64,000 bases of DNA from KBS50 sp042434095 (GTDB lineage: Bacteria; Actinomycetota; Actinomycetes; Mycobacteriales; Micromonosporaceae): the NCBI RefSeq assembly GCF_042434095.1, contig NZ_JBHLUE010000004.1, forward strand, positions 834,218 to 898,217, in the 5' to 3' direction. Made by a program: the position numbers and the translations under genes. This document shows, one piece after another, positions 1 through 7,937 of this stretch. Each line of letters starts with the position of its first letter. The stretch's first letter is position 1. Below the pieces are notes generated by a model that was not told where the DNA came from, ran no database searches, and saw nothing but the letters and a program-made list of their open reading frames with translations.

Positions 1-619
1 CGATCACGGCCTGGGTGCGGTCCCGGGCGCCGAGCTTGGCCAGCACGTTGCCCACGTGGGTCTTCACCGTCTCCACGCCCACCACGAGGTCGCCGGCGAT
101 CTCGGAGTTGGAGAGGCCGGCCGCGATCAACCGCAGCACCTCGGCCTCCCGCTCGGTGAGCCGGGCGCGCCGCAGCCGGTCACCGCCGCGTCCCCCGCCG
201 GAGTAGGTGGCCACGAGCCGGCGCACGGCCTCGGGAAACAGCAGCGAGTCGCCGGCCGCCACGGTCCGGACCGCCTGCACCACCTCGGCCGGCCGGGCCC
301 GCTTGAGCAGGAAACCGGCCGCGCCGGCCCGGAGCGCCTCGTAGACGTACTCGTCGTTCTCGAACGTGGTGATCACCAGCACCCGCGGCGGCTGGACGGC
401 CGTCTCCATCAGCCGGCGGGTGGCCTGGATGCCGTCGATGGCCGGCATCCGGACATCCATCAGCACCACGTCGGGCCGGTGCCGGGCCACCAGCGGCGGC
501 ACCTCGGCGCCGTCGCCGGCCTCGGCCAGCACCCGCAGGTCGGGCTGGGCGTCGAGCACGGCCCGCAACCCCACCCGGACCAGCTCGTCGTCGTCCACGA
601 TCAACACACCGATGGTCAC
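1..619 (-). CDS. NarL/LuxR-family response regulator (C-terminus cut by window edge)
   Basis: DNA-binding partner of the histidine kinase immediately upstream. About 206 codons are visible. The N-terminal receiver has the acidic pair near residues 9-11 and the phosphoacceptor Asp near residue 55 in LMDVRMP. A LuxR-type helix-turn-helix starts near residue 150 (LTEREAEVLRLIAAGLSNSE). Only about 10-15 residues should be missing. The start used is the GTG at 619-617, preceded by AAAGGAGAG. Four further in-frame GTGs with the same ribosome binding site lie upstream in a 60-bp tandem repeat, so the protein could begin up to 80 residues earlier. The kinase stop overlaps the most distal GTG, so translational coupling is expected. 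Family assignment is secure; the signal sensed is unknown. Confidence 0.9.
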   Translation of the reverse strand, partial: MTIGVLIVDDDELVRVGLRAVLDAQPDLRVLAEAGDGAEVPPLVARHRPDVVLMDVRMPAIDGIQATRRLMETAVQPPRVLVITTFENDEYVYEALRAGAAGFLLKRARPAEVVQAVRTVAAGDSLLFPEAVRRLVATYSGGGRGGDRLRRARLTEREAEVLRLIAAGLSNSEIAGDLVVGVETVKTHVGNVLAKLGARDRTQAVI

Positions 620-855
620 GGTGCTCTCCTTTGTTCGCGACTGCGGGGCTGGCAAAATCGGCCAGCTCCTCGCGCTCACGGCGCTCTCCTTTGTTCGCGA
701 CTGCGGGGCTGGCAAAACCGGCCAGCTCCTCGCGCTCACGGCGCTCTCCTTTGTTCGCGACTGCGGGGCTGGCAAAATCGGCCAGCTCCTCGCGCTCACG
801 GCGCTCTCCTTTGTTCGCGACTGCGGGGCTGGCAAAATCGGCCAGCTCCTCGCGC
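616..855 (-). repeat. Four-copy 60-bp tandem repeat, each unit with RBS and in-frame GTG
   Basis: Four units (616-675, 676-735, 736-795, 796-855) are identical except for two single-base differences, and a short partial unit follows from 856. On the minus strand each unit contains AAAGGAGAG followed by GTG. The unit is 20 codons long with no stop, so all GTGs (619, 679, 739, 799, 859) share the frame of the response regulator. Each unit would encode VSARSWPILPAPQSRTKESA or a one-residue variant. The kinase stop TGA overlaps the outermost GTG as GTGA. Confidence 0.95.
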
Positions 856-2121
856 TCACGGTGGCTCCGGTCCGCTCAGTGGTAGCCGCGCGGACACGCG
901 CCACTCGTCCCCGTCGGGTCCGGCGGTCAGCCGGCCGCCGAGCAGATCGACCCGCTCCCGCATGCCGCGCAGCCCCCGGCCGCTGCCGGCCCGGCCCGGC
1001 CGGTCGGGCCGATCATGACCGGCGCCCGCCCGGTTCACCAGCTCGATGTCCAGCCCGGCGCCGGCCGCCACCCGGACCCGCACGGGCGCGCCGGCGCCGT
1101 GCCGGGCCGCGTTGGTGAGGCCCTCCTGGACGATCCGGTAGCCCTCCCGGGAGACCACCGCGGGCAGCTCACCGACCGGGCCGGCCACCGCCAGCCGTAC
1201 GTCGAGCCCGGCCGCCCGGGTGTCGGCCACCAACCGGTCGAGGTCGGCCAGCGTGCGCTGCGGCGCGACCGGGCGGGCCCCGCCCGACTCGGCCTCGCGG
1301 AGCAACCCGAGCACGTGGTCCAGCTCGTCCATGGCCCGCCGGCCGGTCTCCTCGATGGCGGTGAGCGCGCGGCGGGCGAACGCGGGATCGCTGTCCAGCA
1401 GCTCCCGGGCCGCGCCGGCCTGCAGGGTGGCCACCGTGAGCGCGTGTCCCACCGAGTCGTGCAGCTCGCGGGCCAGCCGGTTGCGCTGGGCCAGCCGGGC
1501 CGCGCGCAGCTCCAGCGCCGCGAACCGCTCGTCCTGGGACGGGCCGAGCAGCACCGGCGCCATCGACCGGGCCAGCGCGCCCAGCCCGGCCACCGCGTAC
1601 CCGAGGGCCACCAGGGTGGCCACGCCGAGCAGCGCCAGCCAGCCGCCGTCGTGGGCGTCGAACGGGCCGAACCGCTGGTCGCCGAGCGCCGAACGGCCGA
1701 GGCCGAACTGTTGCGCCACGAACACCAGCGCCATCGGGAACACGCTGATCAGCGCGAACATCACCAGCCCGCCGATGGTCAGGTGGGTGGCGATCCACAG
1801 CGCCGCGCGCAGCCGGGACTCCCGGTCCAGCGGGCGTCCCGGCGGCGGATCCGGCAGGTCGACGTCCAGCAGGGCCCGGGCGGCCGCGATCTCCAGCGCC
1901 CGGCTGCCGGCCAGGAAGACCGGCGTACCGGCGATCACCGCGCCGGCCGCCAGCAGCGGGACGACGGCCGCGCGCGGCACGTCGGACCGGGTCAGCATCT
2001 GCGCGAAGGTGGCGGCCAGCAGCGCGTACGGCAGCGCCAGCACCCCGCCGAGCAGCAGGAACACCGCACGGCGGTACGTGCTGCCGCTGACCAGCGGGGC
2101 GAACACGGCGCGCGGCGTCAC
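856..2121 (-). CDS. Sensor histidine kinase, HisKA_3 / NarL-type
   Basis: Membrane-bound sensor kinase of 421 residues that should phosphorylate the adjacent response regulator. Hydrophobic segments lie at about residues 19-42, 53-73, 108-138 and 162-185. The HisKA_3 phosphoacceptor is His221 in LARELHDSVGHALTV. The HATPase_c N-box is EGLTNAARH, followed by a glycine-rich G-box (GRGLRGMRERV). No extracellular sensor domain is evident, so the signal is probably detected within the membrane. The start is a GTG at 2121; a nearby ATG is out of frame and closes at once. The stop overlaps the first GTG of the 60-bp repeat, making this the first gene of a two-gene operon. Confidence 0.9.
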   Translation of the reverse strand: MTPRAVFAPLVSGSTYRRAVFLLLGGVLALPYALLAATFAQMLTRSDVPRAAVVPLLAAGAVIAGTPVFLAGSRALEIAAARALLDVDLPDPPPGRPLDRESRLRAALWIATHLTIGGLVMFALISVFPMALVFVAQQFGLGRSALGDQRFGPFDAHDGGWLALLGVATLVALGYAVAGLGALARSMAPVLLGPSQDERFAALELRAARLAQRNRLARELHDSVGHALTVATLQAGAARELLDSDPAFARRALTAIEETGRRAMDELDHVLGLLREAESGGARPVAPQRTLADLDRLVADTRAAGLDVRLAVAGPVGELPAVVSREGYRIVQEGLTNAARHGAGAPVRVRVAAGAGLDIELVNRAGAGHDRPDRPGRAGSGRGLRGMRERVDLLGGRLTAGPDGDEWRVSARLPLSGPEPP

Positions 2122-2174
2122 GCCGTCATTGTGCCGGCCACCCGGGGGGCGTCACCTCCCCCGGGAGAGCCAGA

Positions 2175-2672
2175 TCAGCGGTGCTCCTCGACGTACCGCT
2201 TCGGGTCCTTGTCGGTGAAGCGGAGCCCGGCGCCGCGCGGGTGCTCGCCGTAGAACCGCAGCCACCGGGCGCCCAGCTCGGCCCGCAGCTCGGTGCCGGC
2301 GTGCCGGCGGAAGTCCGGCAGCGCCTCGTCCTCCTCCTCGGCCAGGTGCTCGCTGTTCTCGCTGCGCGCCTGGCCGACGGCCTGCCACCACCCGTCCGAG
2401 CCGACCTTGTGCTTCTTCGACTCCTCGATCGCGTCCCGGATCTTGTTGTGGTCCCGGATCGCGTCGTCGGTCTCGTCCTCGCCGTCGTCGCCGTGCTTGA
2501 CCAGATGCGGGTAGAGGATCGTCTCCTCGGCCTCGGCATGGATGTCCAGGTGCAGCGCCAGGTCGTCCCAGATGGCCTTCAGGTCGGCCTCGTCGCGCGC
2601 GTCGTCCAGCCGGGCGAAGCCGACCCGGAAGGCGTGGTGGTCGTCGAGGATCAGCGCGGTGATGTCGTCCAT
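2175..2672 (-). CDS. Hemerythrin HHE cation-binding domain protein
   Basis: A 165-residue all-helical cytoplasmic protein. It has the diiron-ligand pattern of the hemerythrin family: DDHHAF near residue 11, HLDIHAEAEETILYP near residue 41, IRDHNKIRDAI near 90, and a later EHLAEEEDEALPDF segment. Actinobacterial members are proposed to bind oxygen, nitric oxide or iron; the function here is not established. The start ATG follows GAAGGAGAGCACC. The gene lies 28 bp downstream of the aldo/keto reductase gene on the same strand and may be cotranscribed with it. Confidence 0.85.
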   Translation of the reverse strand: MDDITALILDDHHAFRVGFARLDDARDEADLKAIWDDLALHLDIHAEAEETILYPHLVKHGDDGEDETDDAIRDHNKIRDAIEESKKHKVGSDGWWQAVGQARSENSEHLAEEEDEALPDFRRHAGTELRAELGARWLRFYGEHPRGAGLRFTDKDPKRYVEEHR

Positions 2673-2699
2673 GCGGTGGTGCTCTCCTTCGTACCGGCG

Positions 2700-3668
2700 T
2701 CAGCGGCCGCGGCGGGCCTGGATCAGCTTGGGCATCGCGGCCAGGCCGGTGATCGGCGTGAACTCGCGGGCGGCCCGGGCCAGCGTCGCATACTCGTCGT
2801 CGGCCAGCTCGATATCGGCCGCGGCGGCGTTGCGTTCCAGCTGCTCCACGCTGGACGCGCCGGGGATGGCCAGCACCGCCGGGTTGCGGACCAGGTAGGC
2901 CAGCGCGATCTGGCTCGGCGTGGCGTCGTGCGCGTCGGCCACCTCGCGCAGCGCGGCCAGCAGGCCGGCGCCGCGCTCCAGGTTCTCCGGCAGAAAGAGC
3001 GGGTTGGCCCGCCTCACCGCGCCGGCCGGCGGGTTCTTGGCGTCGTACCGGCCGGAGACGAAGCCCTGGGCCAGCGGGCTGTACGCGATGACCAGCCGGC
3101 CGTTCCGCTCGGCGTACGGCACCAGGTCGTCCTCGGGGGCGCGATGGGCGATGCTGTACTGCACCTGGTTGGACAGCACCCGCCGACCCAGCCACGCCTC
3201 GGCCATCCGCCACCGCTTCAGGCCGTAGTTGCTCACCCCGACCTCGCCGACCAGGCCCACGTCCTGCAGCACCCGCATCCCGCGCATGGTGGTGCGGTCC
3301 CGGACCACCGGGTTGGGCTGGTGCACCTGGTAGAGGTCGATCGACCGGACCCCGAGCCGGCCGGCCGAGGCGACCGCCCGTTGCTGCACCACCGGCGCCG
3401 TCGGCAGGATCGGGAAGATCTTGCTGGCCAGGAAGACCTTGTCCCGATCGTCGCCGAGCGCCGCGCCGAGGATCCGTTCGCTGCGGCCGAAGGCGTACAG
3501 CTCGGCCGTGTCGAACAGCGTCACCCCCAGCTCGAGCGCCCGGCGGACGATCTCGGCGGCCCGCTTTTCGTACTCCGGGCCGTAGCCCCACTCCCGGGAC
3601 CCGAACTGCCAGGCCCCGAGCCCGATCACGGAAACCGGCTTGGCCGTATCGGCCTGCACGTAGCGCAT
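2700..3668 (-). CDS. Aldo/keto reductase
   Basis: NAD(P)H-dependent carbonyl reductase of 322 residues, the usual length for the (beta/alpha)8 family. The catalytic tetrad is visible: Asp53 and Tyr58 in FDTAELYAFG, Lys83 in LASK, and His in DLYQVHQPNP near residue 115. The C-terminal cofactor loop IPGASSVEQLERN is present. The sequence resembles the plant potassium-channel-beta-like or YhdN-like bacterial branch; the substrate cannot be predicted. No Shine-Dalgarno precedes the ATG, but TAGCGT lies 7 bases before it, which would suit a leaderless transcript. Confidence 0.88.
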   Translation of the reverse strand: MRYVQADTAKPVSVIGLGAWQFGSREWGYGPEYEKRAAEIVRRALELGVTLFDTAELYAFGRSERILGAALGDDRDKVFLASKIFPILPTAPVVQQRAVASAGRLGVRSIDLYQVHQPNPVVRDRTTMRGMRVLQDVGLVGEVGVSNYGLKRWRMAEAWLGRRVLSNQVQYSIAHRAPEDDLVPYAERNGRLVIAYSPLAQGFVSGRYDAKNPPAGAVRRANPLFLPENLERGAGLLAALREVADAHDATPSQIALAYLVRNPAVLAIPGASSVEQLERNAAAADIELADDEYATLARAAREFTPITGLAAMPKLIQARRGR

Positions 3669-3690
3669 GCCCCGAACGCTACCCGAGGGA

Positions 3691-3742
3691 AAGGAAGGGC
3701 CCCTTGTTATCGCCTCCGGTATAGGAAGGGGCCCCGGTTAAC
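3691..3742. repeat. Dispersed ~52-bp palindromic element, copy 1
   Basis: The copy reads AAGGAAGGGCCCCTT, then TTATCG and GTATAGG, then AAGGGGCCCC and GTTAAC. The outer arms pair, and each arm is itself near-palindromic. It lies between the aldo/keto reductase start and the SDR stop. Six other copies occur in this window. Confidence 0.9.
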
Positions 3743-3754
3743 ACCGCGACGCCC

Positions 3755-4519
3755 TCACCACGGCACGACGCCGTCGTCGTTGAAGAAGCCGCCGCTGGGC
3801 CCGTCGGCCGGCAGGGTGGCCAGCCGTACGATGATCGCCGCGCCCTCGGCCACCGACCGCGGCCCGGCATGGCCGTTCAGGTCGGTGCCGGTCCAGCCCG
3901 GGTCGGCCGCGTTGATCAGCAGCTGCGAGCCGCGGAACTCCTTCGCGTACTGCGCCGTGACCGCGTTCAGCGCGGCCTTGGAGGTGGGGTACGCCAGCGA
4001 CGGCGGCATCCCGGCGAGCGGCCCGGCCGGATCGGTCATCGCATGCAGCGAGCCCACCCCGCTGGACACGTTGACGATCCGGGCCGCGTCCGACCGGCGC
4101 AGCAGCGGCAGGAACGCGTTGGTCACCGCGATCACGCCGAACACGTTGGTCTCGTACACCTCCCGGACCCGGTCCAGGTCGGCCGCGCTCGGCGGCTCGA
4201 CCCGGCGGGCCGGGTCGGGCTCGGCGGGCGGGCTGCCGGCGCCGGTGATGGCGGCGTTGTTCACCAGCACGTCAAGCCGGCCGTACGCGTCGCCGACCCC
4301 CTTCACGGCGGCCGCGATGCCGTCCGGGTCGGTCACGTCCAGCTCGATGGGGTGGACCTCGACGCCCTCGGTCCGCAGCTCATCGGCGGCGGTCCGCCCG
4401 GCGGCCGGCTTCCGGGCCGCGAGCAGCACGGTCATGCCGCGTCCCGCGAGCTGCCGGGCCACCTCGCGGCCGATTCCCTTGTTGGCCCCGGTGACCAGGG
4501 CGATGCGCTGTTCCGTCAT
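3755..4519 (-). CDS. Short-chain dehydrogenase/reductase
   Basis: Cytoplasmic NAD(P)-dependent oxidoreductase of 254 residues with a Rossmann fold. The cofactor motif TGANKGIG is at residues 10-17, NNAA near 87-90, and the catalytic residues are Ser152, Tyr177 and Lys181 in YPTSK. The sequence resembles carbonyl-reductase-like SDRs of the classical group. It is transcribed divergently from a LysR-type regulator with a 69-bp shared promoter region, so it is the likely regulatory target. The substrate is unknown. Confidence 0.88.
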   Translation of the reverse strand: MTEQRIALVTGANKGIGREVARQLAGRGMTVLLAARKPAAGRTAADELRTEGVEVHPIELDVTDPDGIAAAVKGVGDAYGRLDVLVNNAAITGAGSPPAEPDPARRVEPPSAADLDRVREVYETNVFGVIAVTNAFLPLLRRSDAARIVNVSSGVGSLHAMTDPAGPLAGMPPSLAYPTSKAALNAVTAQYAKEFRGSQLLINAADPGWTGTDLNGHAGPRSVAEGAAIIVRLATLPADGPSGGFFNDDGVVPW

Positions 4520-4563
4520 GTCACCAGCCCATCAGGACGGCGCCGCGCGGGCCAACACCGATG

Positions 4564-4581
4564 CGGTTCCGATCGTTACCG
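4564..4581. promoter_or_regulatory. Candidate LysR operator between SDR and lysR genes
   Basis: An imperfect 18-bp palindrome, CGGTTCCGATCGTTACCG, with symmetric core CGATCG and matching outer CGGT/ACCG. It lies just upstream of the LysR start and within the divergent promoter region, the usual place for an autoregulatory LysR site. The assignment rests on symmetry and position only. Confidence 0.4.
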
Positions 4582-4588
4582 TGAAGGT

Positions 4589-5488
4589 ATGGACCGGTTG
4601 GAGACCCGCGAGCTGAGCTACTTCATCGCGGTGGCCGAGGAGCTGCACTTCGGCCGGGCCGCCGCCCGGCTCGGCATCGCCCAGCCGCCGCTGTCCCGGG
4701 CCATCCGGCAGCTCGAACGGCGGATCGGGGTGCCCCTGCTGGAGCGCACCAGCCGGTTCGTCCGGCTCACCGCGGCCGGCGAGGTCCTGCTCGACGAGGC
4801 ACGCCGGGCGCTCGACGCGGTGTCCGCGGCCGGGCTGCGGGCCCGCCGGGCCGGCCAACCGGACCGGCGGCTGGTGCTGGTGTCGAAGCCGGACGGCGAC
4901 GCCGGGCTGCTGCCGGAGATCCTCCGGGCGTACGGGGCCGAGCCGGACGCCCTGCCGGTCGATGTCCTGCTCTGCGGGATCGGTGAGCAGGCCGGCGTGC
5001 TCCGGCAGGGCCGGGCGGACGTGGGGCTGCTGCACCGCCCGTACGACGATCTGAGCGGCTTCGACACGGCGGACCTGCTGGTGCAGGACCAGGTGGCGGT
5101 GCTGCCGGCCGGGCACCGGCTGGCCGGACGGTCCGCGCTCACCCTCGCGGACCTGCGCGACGAGCCGCGGCCCCGGTGGCCGGGTCCACCGGGCGAAGCC
5201 GACGATCCGTGGAGCGACCCGGACAGCCCGCTGGTGCGGGACAGCGCGCAGCTCATGCAGCTGGTCGCGCTCGGCCGGGTGGTCGTGGTGCTGCCCGCCT
5301 CGGTGCGCTCGCGGACGCGGCCGGGGCTTGTCTGCGTACCGGTGCTGGACGCGCCGCCCAGCACGGTGGTGCTGGCCTGGCCCGAGCGCAGCCGGTCCCG
5401 CGCGGTGGCCGCCTTCGTCCGGGCCGCCACGGACGCCGCGGCCTCGCGGCATGATCACCAGACGGGGTGGCCGGCTCACCTGGCGTGA
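4589..5488 (+). CDS. LysR-family transcriptional regulator
   Basis: A 299-residue regulator. The N-terminal winged helix-turn-helix spans about residues 1-60 (FGRAAARLGIAQPPLSRAIRQ), followed by the linker helix and a periplasmic-binding-protein-like effector domain from about residue 88. It is divergent from the SDR gene, the standard arrangement for a LysR regulator and its target. The start ATG matches the typical family N-terminus (MDRLETRELSYFIAVAEE). The reading frame is open further upstream, but that region covers the shared promoter and is unlikely to be coding. The effector is unknown. Confidence 0.9.
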   Translation: MDRLETRELSYFIAVAEELHFGRAAARLGIAQPPLSRAIRQLERRIGVPLLERTSRFVRLTAAGEVLLDEARRALDAVSAAGLRARRAGQPDRRLVLVSKPDGDAGLLPEILRAYGAEPDALPVDVLLCGIGEQAGVLRQGRADVGLLHRPYDDLSGFDTADLLVQDQVAVLPAGHRLAGRSALTLADLRDEPRPRWPGPPGEADDPWSDPDSPLVRDSAQLMQLVALGRVVVVLPASVRSRTRPGLVCVPVLDAPPSTVVLAWPERSRSRAVAAFVRAATDAAASRHDHQTGWPAHLA

Positions 5489-5516
5489 CCGGGGTGTCAG
5501 GGGGTATGCAGGAGGA

Positions 5517-6641
5517 ATGGCGGCGAGCTTCCGACTGGGCCGGATCGCCGGCGTGCCCGTGAGCGTCAACTGGAGCGTGGTCGTCATCTTCGGCCTGCTC
5601 GTCTGGGGGCTGTCGGCCAACCAGTTCCCCCGGGCCTACCCGGGACACCCCGGCTGGGCGTACGCGCTGGCCGGGCTCGCCGCGGCCGTCGTGTTCCTCG
5701 CCGGCCTGCTGGCGCACGAGGTCTCGCACGCGGTGGTGGCCAAGCGCAACGGGATCGAGGTGCAGGGCATCACCCTCTGGCTGTTCGGCGGGGTGGCCCA
5801 GCTGCGCGGGGAGGCCCGTACGCCCGGCGCCGAGCTGCGGATCGCCGGGGTGGGGCCGCTGGTCAGCCTGCTGGTGGGCCTCGCCTTCGGCGCGGTGGCC
5901 GGCGCCCTCGCGGCCGGTGGCCAGCGCGGGCTGGTGTTCGGGGCGTTCGCCTGGCTGGCCGGCATCAACCTGGTGCTCGCGGTCTTCAACGTGCTGCCGG
6001 CGGCCCCGCTGGACGGCGGCCGGCTGCTCCGCGCCGCGCTGTGGCGCTGGCGCGGCGACCGCACCTGGGCCGCGGTCGCGGCGGCCCGCGCCGGGCGGGT
6101 GCTCGGCGCGCTGCTGATCGCGGTGGGATTGTGGCAGTTCGTCACCGGCTTCGCCCTCGGGGCGCTCTGGCTGGCGCTGATCGGCTGGTTCCTGGTGGGC
6201 GCGGCCGTCGCCGAGGAGCGGCAGGCCCGGGTCGGCGTGGCGCTGACCGGCGTGCGGGTGCGGGACGTGATGACGGCCGAGCCGCAGGCCACCACCCCGG
6301 ACGTGACGGTCGCCGACTTCGTCGAGCACTACCTCTGGGCGTACCGGCACTCCGCCCTGCCGCTGGTGGCCGACGGCCGCCCGGTCGGCCTGGTCACGCT
6401 GGCCCGGGTCCGCGGGGTGCCGGCCGACCAACGGGCCGGTACGACCCTCGGCGCGGTCTCCTGCCCGCCGGAGGAGCTGGTGCTGGCCCGCCCGGACGAG
6501 CCGCTGCTGGAGCTGCTGCCCCGGCTCAGCGCCGACGGCCGCGCCCTGGTGGTGGAGGGCGACCGGCTGGTCGGCATCGTCTCGCCCAGCGACATCAGCC
6601 GGGCCGCCCAGCGCGGCGCGATGGGAACGGCGGCCGGCTGA
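5517..6641 (+). CDS. Site-2 protease family protein with CBS domains
   Basis: Polytopic membrane zinc metalloprotease of 374 residues, of the M50/S2P type that cleaves substrates within the membrane. The zinc motif HEVSH is at residues 67-71, and the third ligand lies in NVLPAAPLDGGR with Asp166. About six hydrophobic segments precede a cytoplasmic region (about 240-365) holding two CBS repeats (VRDVMTAEPQATTPD and LVGIVSPSDISRAA), which usually bind adenosyl ligands. A good ribosome binding site AGGAGG lies very close to the chosen ATG. The substrate protein cannot be predicted. Confidence 0.9.
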   Translation: MAASFRLGRIAGVPVSVNWSVVVIFGLLVWGLSANQFPRAYPGHPGWAYALAGLAAAVVFLAGLLAHEVSHAVVAKRNGIEVQGITLWLFGGVAQLRGEARTPGAELRIAGVGPLVSLLVGLAFGAVAGALAAGGQRGLVFGAFAWLAGINLVLAVFNVLPAAPLDGGRLLRAALWRWRGDRTWAAVAAARAGRVLGALLIAVGLWQFVTGFALGALWLALIGWFLVGAAVAEERQARVGVALTGVRVRDVMTAEPQATTPDVTVADFVEHYLWAYRHSALPLVADGRPVGLVTLARVRGVPADQRAGTTLGAVSCPPEELVLARPDEPLLELLPRLSADGRALVVEGDRLVGIVSPSDISRAAQRGAMGTAAG

Positions 6642-6850
6642 GCGGGAGGTCGAGGTCCCGGCGCCCACGGCGGCCGGGACCCCGACGGCGGCTCACGGCG
6701 TGGGACTGGTCGGCATCCGGTACGGGTTGGGGATCTTGTACGTGCCGACGTAGCAGTACCAGCAGCCCGACCAGGTGTCGGCTGGCGTCCTGGTCGGTCG
6801 AGGTGACGTCCGCCACCCTGTCGGACCCGGGTCGCCGGGCGGCGACGGTG

Positions 6851-7735
6851 TCAACGATCGTCCGTCGCCAGGCCGAGCCCGGCGAGCCGGTCGGGGTCGG
6901 CGATCACGTCGATGCCGGCGATCCTCCCGTCGACAACGGTGAAGGCCATCACCGAGAGCGGCCGGCCGGCCGCGGACACCACCACCCCGGCCGCGCCGTT
7001 GACCAGGACGGGCCGCGCGAACGGGGAGAACCGCCCGAACGTGGTGGCCTGGGCGGCCACCTCCCGGGCGCCGCTGATCACCGTGGTGTGGCGGCGGCGG
7101 GAGGTGCCACCGTCCGAGCGGAGCACCACGTCCGGATGCAGCACCGCGACCAGCGCGTCAAAGTCGCCGTCCCGGGCGGCGGCCAGGAAGGCGTCCACCA
7201 CCGCGCGCTGGCGGGCGAGGTCCGGGTCGGTCGCCGGGGCCCGCCCCTGTACGCGTCGGCGCGCCCGGCTGGCCAGCTGACGGGCCGCCTCCGGCGTCCG
7301 GTCCACCATGACAGCGATCTCGTCGAACGGCACGGCGAACATGTCGTGCAGCACGAACGCCAACCGCTCGGCGGGGGTCAGCGTGTCGAGCACCACCAGC
7401 ATGGCCAGCCCGACCGAGTCGGCCAGCACCGCCGCCTGCTCGGGGTCGCCCGGGCCGGCCGGCGTGATGATCGGATCCGGTACCCGTACCCCCAGCGGCT
7501 CCTCCCGGCGGTGCCGGCGGGTACGCAGGGCGTTGAGGCACACCCGGGCCACCACCGTGGTCAGCCACGCGGCGAGGTTGTCCAGCTCCCTGGCGTCGGT
7601 ACGGGCCAGCCGCAGCCACGCCTCCTGCACCGCGTCCTCGGCCTCGGCGAACGAGCCGAGCATCCGGTACGCGACCGCCCGCAGCTGCGGACGGTGCTGC
7701 TCGAAGCGGTCGGCCAGCCAGGTGTCCTCGCCCAT
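6851..7735 (-). CDS. ECF sigma factor, SigJ-like with C-terminal SnoaL-like domain
   Basis: Extracytoplasmic-function sigma factor of 294 residues. Region 2 lies at about residues 8-75 (RPQLRAVAYRMLGSFAEAEDAVQEAWLR) and region 4 at about 115-165 (LTPAERLAFVLHDMFAVPFDEIA). A C-terminal SnoaL/NTF2-like domain follows from about 185 (VVDAFLAAARDGDFDALVAVLHPDV). In this ECF41/SigJ group the extra domain modulates activity in place of a separate anti-sigma factor. The start ATG follows GAGGAGGGCGCGAG. It is divergent from an NmrA-like NAD(P)-binding gene. Such sigma factors often control an adjacent oxidoreductase, so that gene is the likely target. Confidence 0.9.
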   Translation of the reverse strand: MGEDTWLADRFEQHRPQLRAVAYRMLGSFAEAEDAVQEAWLRLARTDARELDNLAAWLTTVVARVCLNALRTRRHRREEPLGVRVPDPIITPAGPGDPEQAAVLADSVGLAMLVVLDTLTPAERLAFVLHDMFAVPFDEIAVMVDRTPEAARQLASRARRRVQGRAPATDPDLARQRAVVDAFLAAARDGDFDALVAVLHPDVVLRSDGGTSRRRHTTVISGAREVAAQATTFGRFSPFARPVLVNGAAGVVVSAAGRPLSVMAFTVVDGRIAGIDVIADPDRLAGLGLATDDR

Positions 7736-7937
7736 CTCGCGCCCTCCTCGCCGAAGTACGCCACCTCGACCCGCCCGATCCGGCCAGTGTGACGGGCGCC
7801 GACCGGAAACCTCGGCGACGTGAGCCGGATCACCGCCGTCACGTCCCCGCCGAGCGCGGGGTCGGGTCGGTGAAGCCGAAATCCAACCGGCCCGACCGCG
7901 GCCCGAGCCCGGGAAGCGGCCAATCCGAGGAGGACAG

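Noticed and set aside
631..885. Plus-strand small protein encoded by the 60-bp repeat
   Set aside because: The plus-strand frame has no ribosome binding site, whereas the minus strand has one per unit, in frame with the regulator.
2152..3591. A 479-codon minus-strand frame over the hemerythrin and aldo/keto reductase genes
   Set aside because: It is out of frame with both recognised proteins and consists of Arg/Gly/Pro-rich noise.
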